A stretch of 60,246 nt of DNA from a bacterium (GTDB lineage Bacteria; Bacteroidota; Bacteroidia; Chitinophagales; Saprospiraceae): contig JANSXW010000019.1 of the NCBI GenBank assembly GCA_024742755.1, positions 1 through 60,246 on the forward strand, given 5' to 3'. This document shows positions 27,120 through 35,804 of the stretch, one piece after another. The notes below the pieces were generated by a model. The model made no database searches. It worked only from the letters and a program-made list of their open reading frames with translations, and was not told where the DNA came from. Position 1 is the first letter of the stretch. Every line of letters starts with the position of its first letter. The translations under genes were made by a program, and so were the position numbers.

Positions 27120-27803
27120 TTAACGGCGCAGGTCTTCATCTACCCTGCCGTCCACAAGGGTGACCACCCGCCGCGCCCGGTCAATCACCCGCTGATCGTG
27201 GGTAGAAAAGACGAAGGTGACGCCCTCTTCCTGATTCAGGCGCGCCATGATGTCCAGCAGGTTGGCTGTTGACTCAGAATCGAGGTTGGCCGTGGGCTCA
27301 TCAGCGAGGATAAAGGTGGGCTTGGGCGCTAATGCCCGGGCCACAGCCACCCGCTGCTGCTGCCCTCCGGATAGCTCTGCCGGCCGTTTGTGCACTTTGT
27401 CTTCCAGCCCCACTGCCTTCAGGAGCTCATCGGCGCGTGCGTGGCGCTCGGTTTTGGATCGGTTTTGCAGCAGCATCACAAACTCCACATTCTCCCGGGC
27501 CGTCAGCACAGGTATAAGGTTGTAGGCTTGGAAAACGAAACCAATGTGCTGCTTACGGAAGTCGATCAGGACATTGTCCGACATTTGGGAGATATCCTCG
27601 CCCCCGACTTCCACGTACCCGGCGGTGGGGCGGTCCAGCCCGCCGATGATGTTCAGCAGGGTGGTTTTGCCGGAGCCTGAAGGCCCGACAATGGCCGTGA
27701 ATTCGCCGGCTTCGATTTCAAGGTCGACGCCTTTGAGGGCTTTGACCGGTATTTTATCAGGGTTGTAGACTTTTTCAACGCCTTTGGTGGTGATGACAGC
27801 CAT
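27120..27803 (-). CDS. ABC transporter ATPase, LolD/MacB type
   Basis: A 227-residue nucleotide-binding subunit. Walker A is [12 protein letters not shown] (~40), the Q-loop is in [15 protein letters not shown], the ABC signature is [15 protein letters not shown] (~142), Walker B is [14 protein letters not shown] (~162) and the switch histidine is in STHDQRV. The family powers LolCDE lipoprotein release or MacB-type efflux and pairs with FtsX-like permeases such as the two encoded upstream. It follows the proximal permease gene after a 254-bp gap occupied by inverted-repeat element D. That is unusual inside an operon and may set the stoichiometry of ATPase to permease. The barrel gene follows after 18 bp. 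Confidence 0.92.
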   Translation of the reverse strand: MAVITTKGVEKVYNPDKIPVKALKGVDLEIEAGEFTAIVGPSGSGKTTLLNIIGGLDRPTAGYVEVGGEDISQMSDNVLIDFRKQHIGFVFQAYNLIPVLTARENVEFVMLLQNRSKTERHARADELLKAVGLEDKVHKRPAELSGGQQQRVAVARALAPKPTFILADEPTANLDSESTANLLDIMARLNQEEGVTFVFSTHDQRVIDRARRVVTLVDGRVDEDLRR

Positions 27804-27838
27804 GTTTTTATTGTTTTTTTCTGGTTATACGCAATACG

Positions 27839-28044
27839 AAGTGGTCACCTACTGGCGCTGACGGCCAGCACGGGGAACGATAAATGTCGGGCTTACAGTC
27901 CAGACATTTATCGTCTGGGATTTTGGATTTGCGACATCGTAGCAAGCCACTTCTCAGCGTAAATGCTGACCTGTCTGCCGAAGTGCCAACACGAAGGCAG
28001 GCATTCAGTAGGTTTGCTGCTCCGATCTTTATCGGAGACCACTT
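27839..28044. repeat. Interrupted-palindrome element D inside the ABC operon
   Basis: The ends AAGTGGTCACC (27839-27849) and GGAGACCACTT (28034-28044) are inverted repeats with one mismatch. Inside are an 11-bp hairpin (CGATAAATGTC 27878-27888 with 27903-27913) and a second stem around CTGTCTGCC...GGCAGGC (~27970-28000). The ends differ from elements A-C. It begins 13 bp after the stop of the 28058-29296 permease gene. Confidence 0.65.
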
Positions 28045-28057
28045 AATCGTCAGTATG

Positions 28058-29296
28058 TTAAAAGCTATGCAAGGCATCCACAGGCTTGAGGCGGATCGCC
28101 TTCAGCGCCGGATAGATGGCTGCCAGTATAGCTGTAAGGAAAACCCCAATTGCCATTTGGGAGTATACGCCGGGCTCTACGTCGAAGTAGATGATTTGCG
28201 ACAAGCCGTAGCTCGCCATGCCTTCGCTGTAGGCTGACATGTCAATGCCGTTTTCCCGTACATAATTGATGGTCAGATACCCCAGCAGGAGCCCGATCGG
28301 CGTAGCTACCACGCCTAATAATATGGTCTCAAGCACGATCATGGAGAAGACCCGCAGCTTGTTCATGCCAATGGCCATCAGCATGCCGAGCTCCTTAATG
28401 CGCTCCAGTACCGCCATCAGCATGGTGTTGATGATGCCGAAGACCAGTGCCAGCAAAATGACCACCAGGTAAATCATAGACACGTTCTGAATTTGCGATT
28501 CGTACAGCTCCAGGTCGGGGGAAACTTCCCGGTAGGTTTTGACCTCCTGCCCGGGCAGGGCCGTTTCCAATAGTGCCGCAACGGTATCCACCTGATTGAC
28601 ATCATGCAGCAGCAGGGCTGCTTCGTAGACCAGGTCAGACTGCACCATAGTGCTATCCGTTTGGGGGATGATCAGGCGGTTGAGGTCCGCGCGCTCCACA
28701 AAGACAGTGCTGCCATCGAAGGGCGTATTGCCGGTATCAAAAATACCCACTACCCGGAAGGCCGCAGCCGTAATCTCCCGGTCAAGCCCCTGAAAGGTCA
28801 GCACCATTTTGGAGCGCAGCTTGAGGTTAAGCTTCTCGGCCAGCTCCTGACCGATTAACACCGCATTACCGCGCATTTCCGGGAAGAACTCGCCCTCCAC
28901 CAGTTTATCCTCTATGGCGCTTACCGCCGCTTCCTGTTGCGGCTCCACGCCTTTCACCATCACGCCCCGCGCCCCCTGACTGGAAGAGGCCATGCTGCTG
29001 ACCACCGTGCGCATGCTGTAGGCCTGCAGCTGTGGCAGGGCTTCCAATTGGGTGCTCAGCTCAGATGCGGGAGGCAGTTGATTTTGCAGGTCGTACTCTT
29101 CAGTAAAGCCTGGCGCATGGATTTGCAGGTGCCCCACGCTGTTTTCAATGGCGCTGTTGACGTAGCTCTTCATCATACCGGTGGCAAATCCGGTGAGCGA
29201 AAGCGCCGCCCAGATGCCCAGTGCAATTGCGGTGATGACGACCCAGCTTCTTGTGGGGCTCCGCCAGACGTTCCGCCATGCCATTATTGGTATCAT
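28058..29296 (-). CDS. ABC transporter permease, LolC/E-FtsX type (distal)
   Basis: A 412-residue inner-membrane permease with the MacB/LolE architecture. An N-terminal transmembrane helix follows 'MAWRNVWRSPTRSWVVITAIALGIWAAL'. A large periplasmic domain spans ~45-270, and three C-terminal helices follow (YLVVILLALVFGIINTMLMAVLERIKELGMLMAIGMN; FSMIVLETILLGVVATPIGLLLGYL; SQMAIGVFLTAILAAIYPALKAIRLKPVDAL). The R-I-K-E-L-G-M-L-x-A-I-G segment is the coupling helix conserved in FtsX-type permeases. It forms a likely heterodimer with the product of 29315-30535; 18 bp separate the two genes. LolCE-type pairs extract lipoproteins from the inner membrane; the cargo here is unknown. Confidence 0.9.
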   Translation of the reverse strand: MIPIMAWRNVWRSPTRSWVVITAIALGIWAALSLTGFATGMMKSYVNSAIENSVGHLQIHAPGFTEEYDLQNQLPPASELSTQLEALPQLQAYSMRTVVSSMASSSQGARGVMVKGVEPQQEAAVSAIEDKLVEGEFFPEMRGNAVLIGQELAEKLNLKLRSKMVLTFQGLDREITAAAFRVVGIFDTGNTPFDGSTVFVERADLNRLIIPQTDSTMVQSDLVYEAALLLHDVNQVDTVAALLETALPGQEVKTYREVSPDLELYESQIQNVSMIYLVVILLALVFGIINTMLMAVLERIKELGMLMAIGMNKLRVFSMIVLETILLGVVATPIGLLLGYLTINYVRENGIDMSAYSEGMASYGLSQIIYFDVEPGVYSQMAIGVFLTAILAAIYPALKAIRLKPVDALHSF

Positions 29297-29314
29297 ACGT
29301 TTGTTGTTTTTTGG

Positions 29315-30535
29315 TTAACCCCGCATGGCCTGCACCGGCTGCAGCTTGCGGATTTTGAAAATCGGGTACAGCGCCAATACGGCCGTCAGAATGAAAACGT
29401 ACAGCGCCTGGGTCAGGAAAATCTGCAGGTCGAAGGTGGCTGGAAAGATGGGCTCAAAGCCAAACTTCTCCAGCGAGCTCGCCATTTCCCCACCAAAGCG
29501 GATGGGGTTGACCTTGAAATAGCAAACAATGGGCATGCTAAGCAGAATACCGGATACCGCGCCGAGCACGCCCAGCAGGATGACTTCAATCCAGACCGAA
29601 AGGGCCAGTTGCCAGCGCTGAAGGCCTATGGAAATCAATACGCCGAACTCATATTCCCGCTCCTTGCTCATCATCAGGATCGTACCGAATATGCCGAAGG
29701 CGATGATCATGTAAAGGATGAAGTAGACGATAACGTTGCCAGCGGTATCCAGCTCCCGGGCCTGCACCAGGTCGGGCAGTAGTTCTTCCCAGTCCATCAC
29801 TTCGTAGGCGCTCGTGTCCAGCTGCGTGCGCAGGGCCGCTACTACTGGCTTGATGTCTTCCTGCCCGCCCAGTTTTAATGCCAGGGAAGTGGCCAGCCCG
29901 GGCGCCCCGTAGAAGTACTGAGCTGCTTGCAAAGGCAGGTAGACCATTTGCTTATTGAGGTCCGGGGAGCCGAATTTGGCAATGCCCCTGATCGGGTACT
30001 TCCCGGCGGCATTCACCCCTCGGTAGCCCTGACTGATCAGGACAAGGGTATCGCCAAGTGCCAGCCCTAGTTTTTCCGCTACTCCACTGGCTACCAGCAC
30101 GGCCTCATCGCCCTCTGTAAGGTATTCGCCCTCCACCAGGCGGTTTTCCAAATCAGTCATCCGGTTTTCCACATCGGGCAGGATGCCTGCCACCAGGACT
30201 CCTGAAGTCGTTTCCCCGGCTGCCGCAAGGGCAAAGGATTCCAGGCGGGGCAGTACGGCTTCCACGCCTTCCACCGCACCAACCTGTTCCAGAGAATCGG
30301 CCAGTGGGAAGGCTTTGTCAATCGACTGTTCCTCCCAGTAGCCGTCCTGATGAACCTGTACGTAGCCGAAGTAGTAGTTGACGACGTTGTTGATCATATT
30401 GTCCCAGGCGCCCCGCTGCAGGGAATCCATAAAGGAAGCGAACAGCACCGCGAACAGGATGGATGCCGCCGTGATGAAGGTGCGCCTGCGGTTGCGCCAA
30501 ATGTTGCGCCAGGCCATTTTGAATAGCATAATCAA
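29315..30535 (-). CDS. ABC transporter permease, LolC/E-FtsX type (proximal)
   Basis: A 406-residue partner permease with the same layout: N-terminal 'MAWRNIWRNRRRTFITAASILFAVLFASFMDSLQ' helix, a periplasmic domain (~45-265) and three C-terminal helices with the coupling segment EREYEFGVLISIGLQRWQL. Sequence divergence from the distal permease fits a LolC/LolE-like heterodimer rather than a recent duplication. Its start is only 2 bp after the stop of the LolA-like gene, which suggests translational coupling. The whole set tetR - lolA-like - permease - permease - ATPase - barrel lies on one strand without intervening genes. Confidence 0.9.
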   Translation of the reverse strand: MIMLFKMAWRNIWRNRRRTFITAASILFAVLFASFMDSLQRGAWDNMINNVVNYYFGYVQVHQDGYWEEQSIDKAFPLADSLEQVGAVEGVEAVLPRLESFALAAAGETTSGVLVAGILPDVENRMTDLENRLVEGEYLTEGDEAVLVASGVAEKLGLALGDTLVLISQGYRGVNAAGKYPIRGIAKFGSPDLNKQMVYLPLQAAQYFYGAPGLATSLALKLGGQEDIKPVVAALRTQLDTSAYEVMDWEELLPDLVQARELDTAGNVIVYFILYMIIAFGIFGTILMMSKEREYEFGVLISIGLQRWQLALSVWIEVILLGVLGAVSGILLSMPIVCYFKVNPIRFGGEMASSLEKFGFEPIFPATFDLQIFLTQALYVFILTAVLALYPIFKIRKLQPVQAMRG

Positions 30536-30537
30536 TG

Positions 30538-31293
30538 TTATTTAACGCGCTTCATGTTCTGTATGGAGAAAAATGAAGGCTGAATGGGTTCGTTGAAATC
30601 GAGGCTGAGGTACTCCAGGCGGGTTTTGTGCCCTTCTTCATCGGCAGGCACCACTTCCAGTACGGAAGGAATGACCCGGCCGTCCATCTCCTTCACCTGC
30701 TTGCCATATATGGTCTGCACGAGGTAGCCGTCCTCATCGTAAAACTCGCTCTTCAACTGCAGGTACTCGTCTTTGCTGACCCAGATGAGAATCTCGCCCC
30801 AAACGACCGGTGCATCCGGTTTTGGAATCATCTTGATCTTATAGCAGACCCGCCCCTCCAGCGTCTCCGTGCCCAGCAGTTCGTGCTCGTAGTCCGTGAC
30901 GATGCTCGACTCCCGAACCAGGTCATCGTTGGTAAAATCAGAGCCCATCCAGGACTGCATCATCATGGAAGGGGGCATTTTAATCGTCCGGTCGATGGTC
31001 GGTTGCCAGTTCCAGATTTCCTTTTCGCGCTTGAGGAATGCAGTACCTTTGTCGCGGGCAGGGGCCGTCACCAAAATCAGGGAATACTCAGTGCCTTTTG
31101 CCCAGCTCCTGAGCGTCATTTCCCGTTCCCAGGTGGGCCGGATGATGCTCATTTTTATGGTGGCGATGTTGGACTCGCCCCGCATCTTTTCGTCGGCTTT
31201 TTGGATGATTTCCTTTGCGGTAGGATCATTGTATGCGATCAGTGTGCCGTTGATAAATGGCAGCAGGAAAAGCAGCAGCAGTATGCGTTTCAT
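30538..31293 (-). CDS. LolA-like outer membrane lipoprotein-sorting protein
   Basis: A 251-residue periplasmic protein with signal peptide MKRILLLLFLLPFINGTLIA. The mature sequence matches the 'outer membrane lipoprotein-sorting protein' LolA-like family: 'AKEIIQKADEKMRGESNIATIKMSIIRPTWEREMTLRSWAKG', 'FLKREKEIWNWQPTIDRTIKMPPSMMMQSWMGSDFTNDDLV' and the C-terminal 'PSVLEVVPADEEGHKTRLEYLSLDFNEPI'. Such half-barrel proteins carry acylated or other lipidic cargo through the periplasm. Being encoded between a TetR regulator and LolCDE-like components suggests a dedicated carrier separate from the housekeeping LolA. The signal peptide start MKRILLLL is nearly identical to that of the barrel protein in the same operon. 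Confidence 0.88.
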   Translation of the reverse strand: MKRILLLLFLLPFINGTLIAYNDPTAKEIIQKADEKMRGESNIATIKMSIIRPTWEREMTLRSWAKGTEYSLILVTAPARDKGTAFLKREKEIWNWQPTIDRTIKMPPSMMMQSWMGSDFTNDDLVRESSIVTDYEHELLGTETLEGRVCYKIKMIPKPDAPVVWGEILIWVSKDEYLQLKSEFYDEDGYLVQTIYGKQVKEMDGRVIPSVLEVVPADEEGHKTRLEYLSLDFNEPIQPSFFSIQNMKRVK

Positions 31294-31312
31294 ATGGTTG
31301 TGTTTTTTACTT

Positions 31313-31897
31313 TTATATTTTGAGGTACCGTTTAAGCACCATGTCTTTCATTTTTTCCAGCGGGTAGCCCTCCGGCATTTGCACAAACTGAAGGGCGATG
31401 CCGTCCATGACTGCACTGTAGTACATGGCTTCTTCCTGAGGGTTAGGTACGCCCAATTGGGCAAATACCGCAATGACTTTCGCCATGGCCGTGCCTTGTT
31501 TTTCCAGAAGCTGTGGCATCATCCCCTCCAGGATGTCGGGCTGAAAAGCCAGTGCGGTCAGCAACCGCCAGAATGCCGGGTCCTTTTGCAACAGCGCCAA
31601 CGTGCCTTCCGTGAAAGCCCGGAGTTGTCCCTGTGGGCTGTCGTTTTGAGCCAGCGCCTGTTCCAGCAAGGCCTCCCCGACTTCCACCGCGTGCAGGATG
31701 ATGAAGTGCAACAGTGCCTCCTTGCTTTCAAAGTAGTTGTACAGCAGGCCTTTTGAAACGCCTGCCGCCCGGGCAATCTGTGCAATGGAGGTGCTGTGGA
31801 ACCCTTTCTCGCCAAAGAGCTGTAAAGCTGCGTTTGCGATTTTCTCCATGCTTTCGTGCCGCATGGCTTCAAACTGTTTTTTGCTGCGTGGCGACAT
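31313..31897 (-). CDS. TetR/AcrR family regulator of the Lol-like operon
   Basis: A 194-residue repressor. The N-terminal helix-turn-helix is typical of TetR (IANAALQLFGEKGFHSTSIAQIARAAGVSKGLLYNYFESKEALL, ~17-60); the C-terminal ligand-binding half is variable, as expected. It is the first gene of the six-gene minus-strand operon, 19 bp before the LolA-like gene. Its promoter carries a TetR-type partial palindrome (31945-31964) overlapping the -7 box, so autorepression is likely. A frame-compatible ATG lies three codons upstream (31906); MSPRSKKQF at 31897 is chosen by analogy and is uncertain. The inducing ligand is probably related to the transported cargo, but this is an inference. Confidence 0.9.
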   Translation of the reverse strand: MSPRSKKQFEAMRHESMEKIANAALQLFGEKGFHSTSIAQIARAAGVSKGLLYNYFESKEALLHFIILHAVEVGEALLEQALAQNDSPQGQLRAFTEGTLALLQKDPAFWRLLTALAFQPDILEGMMPQLLEKQGTAMAKVIAVFAQLGVPNPQEEAMYYSAVMDGIALQFVQMPEGYPLEKMKDMVLKRYLKI

Positions 31898-31944
31898 AAA
31901 TTTCAATGGCCTTTTTTCGCTAATCGGGAGGTCTTGAATAATTA

Positions 31945-31993
31945 TTGACCAACCGTTCAGTCAAAAATATGCCTGAAAAGAAGCTCATCCAAA
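31945..31993 (-). promoter_or_regulatory. Promoter and TetR-type operator of the Lol-like operon
   Basis: On the minus strand a perfect TTTG (31993-31990), a 20-bp spacer and TATTTTTG (31969-31962) form the best promoter in the window. Directly overlapping it, 31945-31964 is a partial palindrome (TTGAC-n10-GTCAA on the plus strand) resembling TetR/AcrR operators. The predicted transcription start falls inside the operator. Confidence 0.7.
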
Positions 31994-32147
31994 AATCCAC
32001 GGCCAAAGCCCTTTATTATCCGACGAACAGCCCCTTCCTTTCGACTAAATAAAGTGTGAAGCAACCACGACACCCCCCCCTCTTGTCAAAGCGGTGCAAG
32101 TTTTGAGCTTATGACAGATATATGTGGCATTTTACAGCCACAGTGCT

Positions 32148-32155
32148 TAGCTTTG
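32148..32155 (+). promoter_or_regulatory. -7 box TAGCTTTG of metF
   Basis: Exact TAnnTTTG match, 24 bases before the metF ATG. The implied leader is under 20 bases, too short for a SAM riboswitch. Confidence 0.6.
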
Positions 32156-32179
32156 CCGTGTTTTTACTGAAAACCAAGC

Positions 32180-33136
32180 ATGAAAGTCACAGAATACTTC
32201 GAAAAAGCCAACGGGCAAACCCTGATTTCCTTTGAGGTACTACCCCCGCTCAAGGGTGGCAGTATGCAAGCCATTTTTGATACCCTTGACCCCCTCATGG
32301 AATTCAAGCCTCCATTCATTGATGTTACGTACCACCGGGAGGAGTTCATTTACAAGATGCGTTCGAGCGGGTACTACGAGAAGACGGCCATCCGGAAGCG
32401 CCCGGGGACGGTAGGCATCTGTGCAGCGATCATGCACCGCTATGGTGTGGATGCCGTGCCTCACCTGATCTGCGGAGGCTTCACGAAAGAAGATACGGAG
32501 AACGCCCTGATCGACCTCAACTTCCTCAACATCAACAACGTCCTCGCCCTGCGCGGCGATGCCCGGAAGTTTGATGGGAAGTTCGTTGCCGAGGAACACG
32601 GCCACGCTTATGCCATTGACCTTGTGAAGCAAATCGCGGAGATGAACGAGGGCAAGTACCTTGACTCCAATATTGAGAAAGGCGCGAAGTCCGACTTCTG
32701 CATCGGCATAGCCGGCTATCCGGAGAAACACTTTGAAGCGCCCAACATGGACGCGGACATGGAGTTCACCAAAGCTAAGATCGAAGCCGGGGCTGACTAC
32801 ATCGTCACGCAGATGTTCTTCGACAATCAAAAATATTTTGACTACGTTGACAAATGCCGCGCCAACGGCATCAACGTCCCAATCGTGCCGGGCCTCAAAC
32901 CAATGACCAAGAAGTATCAGCTCAACGCCCTGCCCCGGATTTTCCACATTGACCTGCCAGACGACCTTGTCAGGGGCATAAGGGATGCCAAAGACGCCGA
33001 AGCCCGCCGGCAGGTAGGCATTGAGTGGTGCATTCAGCAGTCCAAAGAGCTCAAAGCGGCCGGTGCCCCCTGCCTGCACTATTACACCATGGGTGACTCG
33101 AAAACCATACAGCAGATTGCAGAAGCGGTATATTAA
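32180..33136 (+). CDS. metF: Methylenetetrahydrofolate reductase
   Basis: A 318-residue FAD-dependent TIM-barrel enzyme that reduces 5,10-methylenetetrahydrofolate to 5-methyltetrahydrofolate, the methyl donor for methionine synthesis. Family features are the N-terminal 'LISFEVLPP' (catalytic Glu), 'FIDVTYH', 'HLICGGFTKEDTENALIDLNFLNINNVLALRGD', the FAD-binding region, 'FCIGIAGYPEKHFEAPNMDADM', 'GADYIVTQMFFDNQKYFDYV' and 'NVPIVPGLKPMT'. It is complete and of normal length. It has its own promoter, diverges from the TetR operon, and no other methionine gene is adjacent. Confidence 0.96.
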   Translation: MKVTEYFEKANGQTLISFEVLPPLKGGSMQAIFDTLDPLMEFKPPFIDVTYHREEFIYKMRSSGYYEKTAIRKRPGTVGICAAIMHRYGVDAVPHLICGGFTKEDTENALIDLNFLNINNVLALRGDARKFDGKFVAEEHGHAYAIDLVKQIAEMNEGKYLDSNIEKGAKSDFCIGIAGYPEKHFEAPNMDADMEFTKAKIEAGADYIVTQMFFDNQKYFDYVDKCRANGINVPIVPGLKPMTKKYQLNALPRIFHIDLPDDLVRGIRDAKDAEARRQVGIEWCIQQSKELKAAGAPCLHYYTMGDSKTIQQIAEAVY

Positions 33137-33159
33137 CCGCAGGGAAAGCAAAAAATCAG

Positions 33160-33167
33160 TAGTTTTG
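33160..33167 (+). promoter_or_regulatory. -7 box TAGTTTTG of the M14 carboxypeptidase gene
   Basis: Exact TAnnTTTG match. The predicted start of transcription is at about 33174, practically on the first possible ATG (33175), so translation should begin at ATG 33196. Confidence 0.6.
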
Positions 33168-33195
33168 CGGGCTAATGTTGAAAATCCAATCCTGC

Positions 33196-35694
33196 ATGAG
33201 TTCCCGATTCCTGCTAATTTGCGCGGCTTTATGGCTGCCCCTTCTGCTAGAAGCCCAATTACTTTCCCCTTCGGCGTTTTTGCCCCATCAGCACGGTGAG
33301 CAATTTACCCCCTACCATGTGGTGGCAGACTATATGGAGCACGTGGCTGCTCAAAGCCCAAGGGTGCAAATCCGGCAATACGGCACTTCCTACGAGGGAC
33401 GTCCGCTGCTGTTGCTCACCATTTCCGACCCCGGCAATCTGGAACGCCTCGAAGAAATCCGAACAAACAACCTCCGCCACGCCCGGCAGATCGAAGGGAA
33501 AACGGACCCGGAACTCGACAAAGCCATTGTCTGGCTCAGCTTCGGCGTGCACGGCAACGAGGCCGGAGCTACCGAAAGCAGCATGAGCGTACTGTACGAG
33601 CTGGCCCGGGAAGACAACCCTCAGGCCAGTCAGTGGCTAAAGGAAACCGTGGTTTTGCTGGACCCCGCCCTCAACCCTGATGGCTACGCCCGCTATACTG
33701 ATTGGTACCGGCGGGTGGCTCCCGTCATCAACACGCCCGAACGGGCCACGCTTGAGCATCAGGAGCCCTGGCCGGGCGGCAGGGTCAACCATTACCACTT
33801 TGACCTCAACCGGGACTGGGCCTGGCAAACGCAGACCGAAAGCCAGCACCGCATGGAAGCCTATCGGCAATGGATGCCGCATATCCACGTCGATTACCAC
33901 GAGCAGTATCCGGACAACCCCTATTATTTCGCGCCGGCCGCAGCGCCTTACCATGAGTTTATTACCGACTGGCAGTCGGACTTCCAGTACGAAATCGGGC
34001 AGAACCACGCCCGCCACTTCGATCAGCAGGGATGGCTGTACTTCACACGGGAGGTGTTCGACCTGCTCTACCCCAGCTACGGTGATACCTACCCTACGTT
34101 CAATGGCTCTGTGGGCATGACCTATGAGCAGGCCGGGCACGGAATTTCCGGCAGGGGCATACTGATGGAAAACGGCGATACCCTGACCCTCAAAGACCGC
34201 ATTGCTCATCATACCAAGACCGCCCTTTCCACCATTGAAGTCGCTTACCGGTCAAAATCGGCGATGCTGGAAAAATTCGAAGCCTACTTCGACAAAGCAA
34301 TGCGCGACCCAATGGGCGAGTACCGTTCTTATGTCATCAGCAAGGACAACCCGGTGGGCAAGCTCAAGGCACTCACCCGGCTACTCGACCGCAACAACAT
34401 CCAATACGGTACCGCTACTGACAGCCGGAAGCTTTCTGCTTTTGATTACCAAAAAGGCGAAAAGGCAAGCGTGGCCATCAAAGCAGGAGACCTGATCGTG
34501 AGCGCCTATCAGCCGCAGTCGGTCCTGGCACAAGTCCTGTTCGAGCCCGTCCCAAAGCTGGAAGACTCCCTGACCTACGACATCACCGCCTGGGCGCTGC
34601 CTTATGCTTACGGGCTGCAGGCTTTCGCCAGCCCCGAAAAGATCAATGCAGACCCCGGCTACACCTTCCCGGCAGTGGCCCCGGTTACTGCTGAGCAGCC
34701 CTACGCTTACGTAGCTCCATGGACTTCCGTTGCTGATGCCCGCTTCCTGGCGGCCTTGCAACGGGCAGGTATCAAAGTCCGGTCTGCCATGGCCTCCTTT
34801 GGCATTCAGGGAGAGGACTATCAGGGCGGCACCCTGGTCATTACCCGGGCCGACAACCGTAAGATGAGCGGTTTTGACCAAAAAGTACGGCAGATAGCTG
34901 AAGCACACGCACAGCAGCTGAAGACCCTGAAAACCGGGTTTTCGGACGAAGGTTTTGACCTCGGCTCAGATAACCTCAACTTTCTCGAAGCACCCAAAGT
35001 AGCCTTATTTGCCGGCAGCTCCGTGGACGCGGGCAACTACGGGGAAGTTTGGCATTTCTTTGAGCAGGTGCTGGAATACCCGCTGTTCCTGCTGGAAGCC
35101 GAGCAGTTGTCTTCCACCGATTTGGATGAGTACAACGTCATCGTGTTGGCAGAAGGGCGCTACAGCCTTGACGAGGCCGGCAATCAGGCCCTGCAGCGCT
35201 GGATGCGTCAGGGCGGCCGGCTTATAGCCCTCGGGCAAGCCAACCGAAGCCTCGCCGGGCAGTCGGGCTTCAACCTTTCCTCCAAGGAAGCTAAGCCCGA
35301 GTCAGAAGAAAAGCCTGCCCCTGAACCTTACGGAGGCAGCAGCCGCCGGGCCATTTCCAACTACATACCGGGTGCAATTTTCCCGGCAAAGGTAGACCAT
35401 ACGCACCCGTTGGGCTTCGGGCTGGGCAAGACTTACCACAGCCTAAAGACGTCCGGAGCGGCCTACCAACTGCTGGAGGAAGGCTGGAATGTGGGCTACC
35501 TGGACGATCCGGTAACGCCAATTGGCTTCGCTGGCAGCCATGCGATTAGCAGGCAGGGAGGTACTTTGGTGTTTGGCCTCGAAAACAAAGGGCGGGGTGC
35601 AGCCATTTACCTGATTGACAATCCTTTATTCCGGGGCTTCTGGGAAGAGGGCCAACTGCTGTTTTGCAATGCCCTGTTCCTGGCAGGCCAGTAA
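33196..35694 (+). CDS. Secreted M14-family zinc carboxypeptidase
   Basis: An 832-residue exported protein with signal peptide MSSRFLLICAALWLPLLLEAQ. The N-terminal half is an M14 zinc carboxypeptidase domain. The H-x-x-E metal site is in WLSFGVHGNEAGATE, followed by the substrate-binding 'NPDGYARY' and 'DLNRDWAWQTQTESQHR' segments. The third metal ligand is probably His in 'HIHVDYHEQYPDNPYYF' and the catalytic glutamate lies in 'GMTYEQAGHG'. The C-terminal ~400 residues have no clear enzymatic motif; a stretch near 600-680 resembles a class I glutamine-amidotransferase-like fold often attached to these proteins. Such proteins trim peptides in the periplasm or outside the cell. No T9SS domain is present. 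ATG 33196 is chosen because of the promoter position. Confidence 0.87.
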   Translation: MSSRFLLICAALWLPLLLEAQLLSPSAFLPHQHGEQFTPYHVVADYMEHVAAQSPRVQIRQYGTSYEGRPLLLLTISDPGNLERLEEIRTNNLRHARQIEGKTDPELDKAIVWLSFGVHGNEAGATESSMSVLYELAREDNPQASQWLKETVVLLDPALNPDGYARYTDWYRRVAPVINTPERATLEHQEPWPGGRVNHYHFDLNRDWAWQTQTESQHRMEAYRQWMPHIHVDYHEQYPDNPYYFAPAAAPYHEFITDWQSDFQYEIGQNHARHFDQQGWLYFTREVFDLLYPSYGDTYPTFNGSVGMTYEQAGHGISGRGILMENGDTLTLKDRIAHHTKTALSTIEVAYRSKSAMLEKFEAYFDKAMRDPMGEYRSYVISKDNPVGKLKALTRLLDRNNIQYGTATDSRKLSAFDYQKGEKASVAIKAGDLIVSAYQPQSVLAQVLFEPVPKLEDSLTYDITAWALPYAYGLQAFASPEKINADPGYTFPAVAPVTAEQPYAYVAPWTSVADARFLAALQRAGIKVRSAMASFGIQGEDYQGGTLVITRADNRKMSGFDQKVRQIAEAHAQQLKTLKTGFSDEGFDLGSDNLNFLEAPKVALFAGSSVDAGNYGEVWHFFEQVLEYPLFLLEAEQLSSTDLDEYNVIVLAEGRYSLDEAGNQALQRWMRQGGRLIALGQANRSLAGQSGFNLSSKEAKPESEEKPAPEPYGGSSRRAISNYIPGAIFPAKVDHTHPLGFGLGKTYHSLKTSGAAYQLLEEGWNVGYLDDPVTPIGFAGSHAISRQGGTLVFGLENKGRGAAIYLIDNPLFRGFWEEGQLLFCNALFLAGQ

Positions 35695-35804
35695 TGGCAG
35701 AATGTCGGCATTGAGCCAAATGTGGGGTATGGATTGTCTGCAATGAGGAATTGTAGTACATTGGAGTACCCCGGCATACGATGGGAAAATCATAGAGACA
35801 CAGC

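Noticed and set aside
31970..32179. SAM riboswitch before metF
   Set aside because: The promoter box at 32148-32155 leaves a leader of under 20 bases, and no conserved S-box-like stems were seen.
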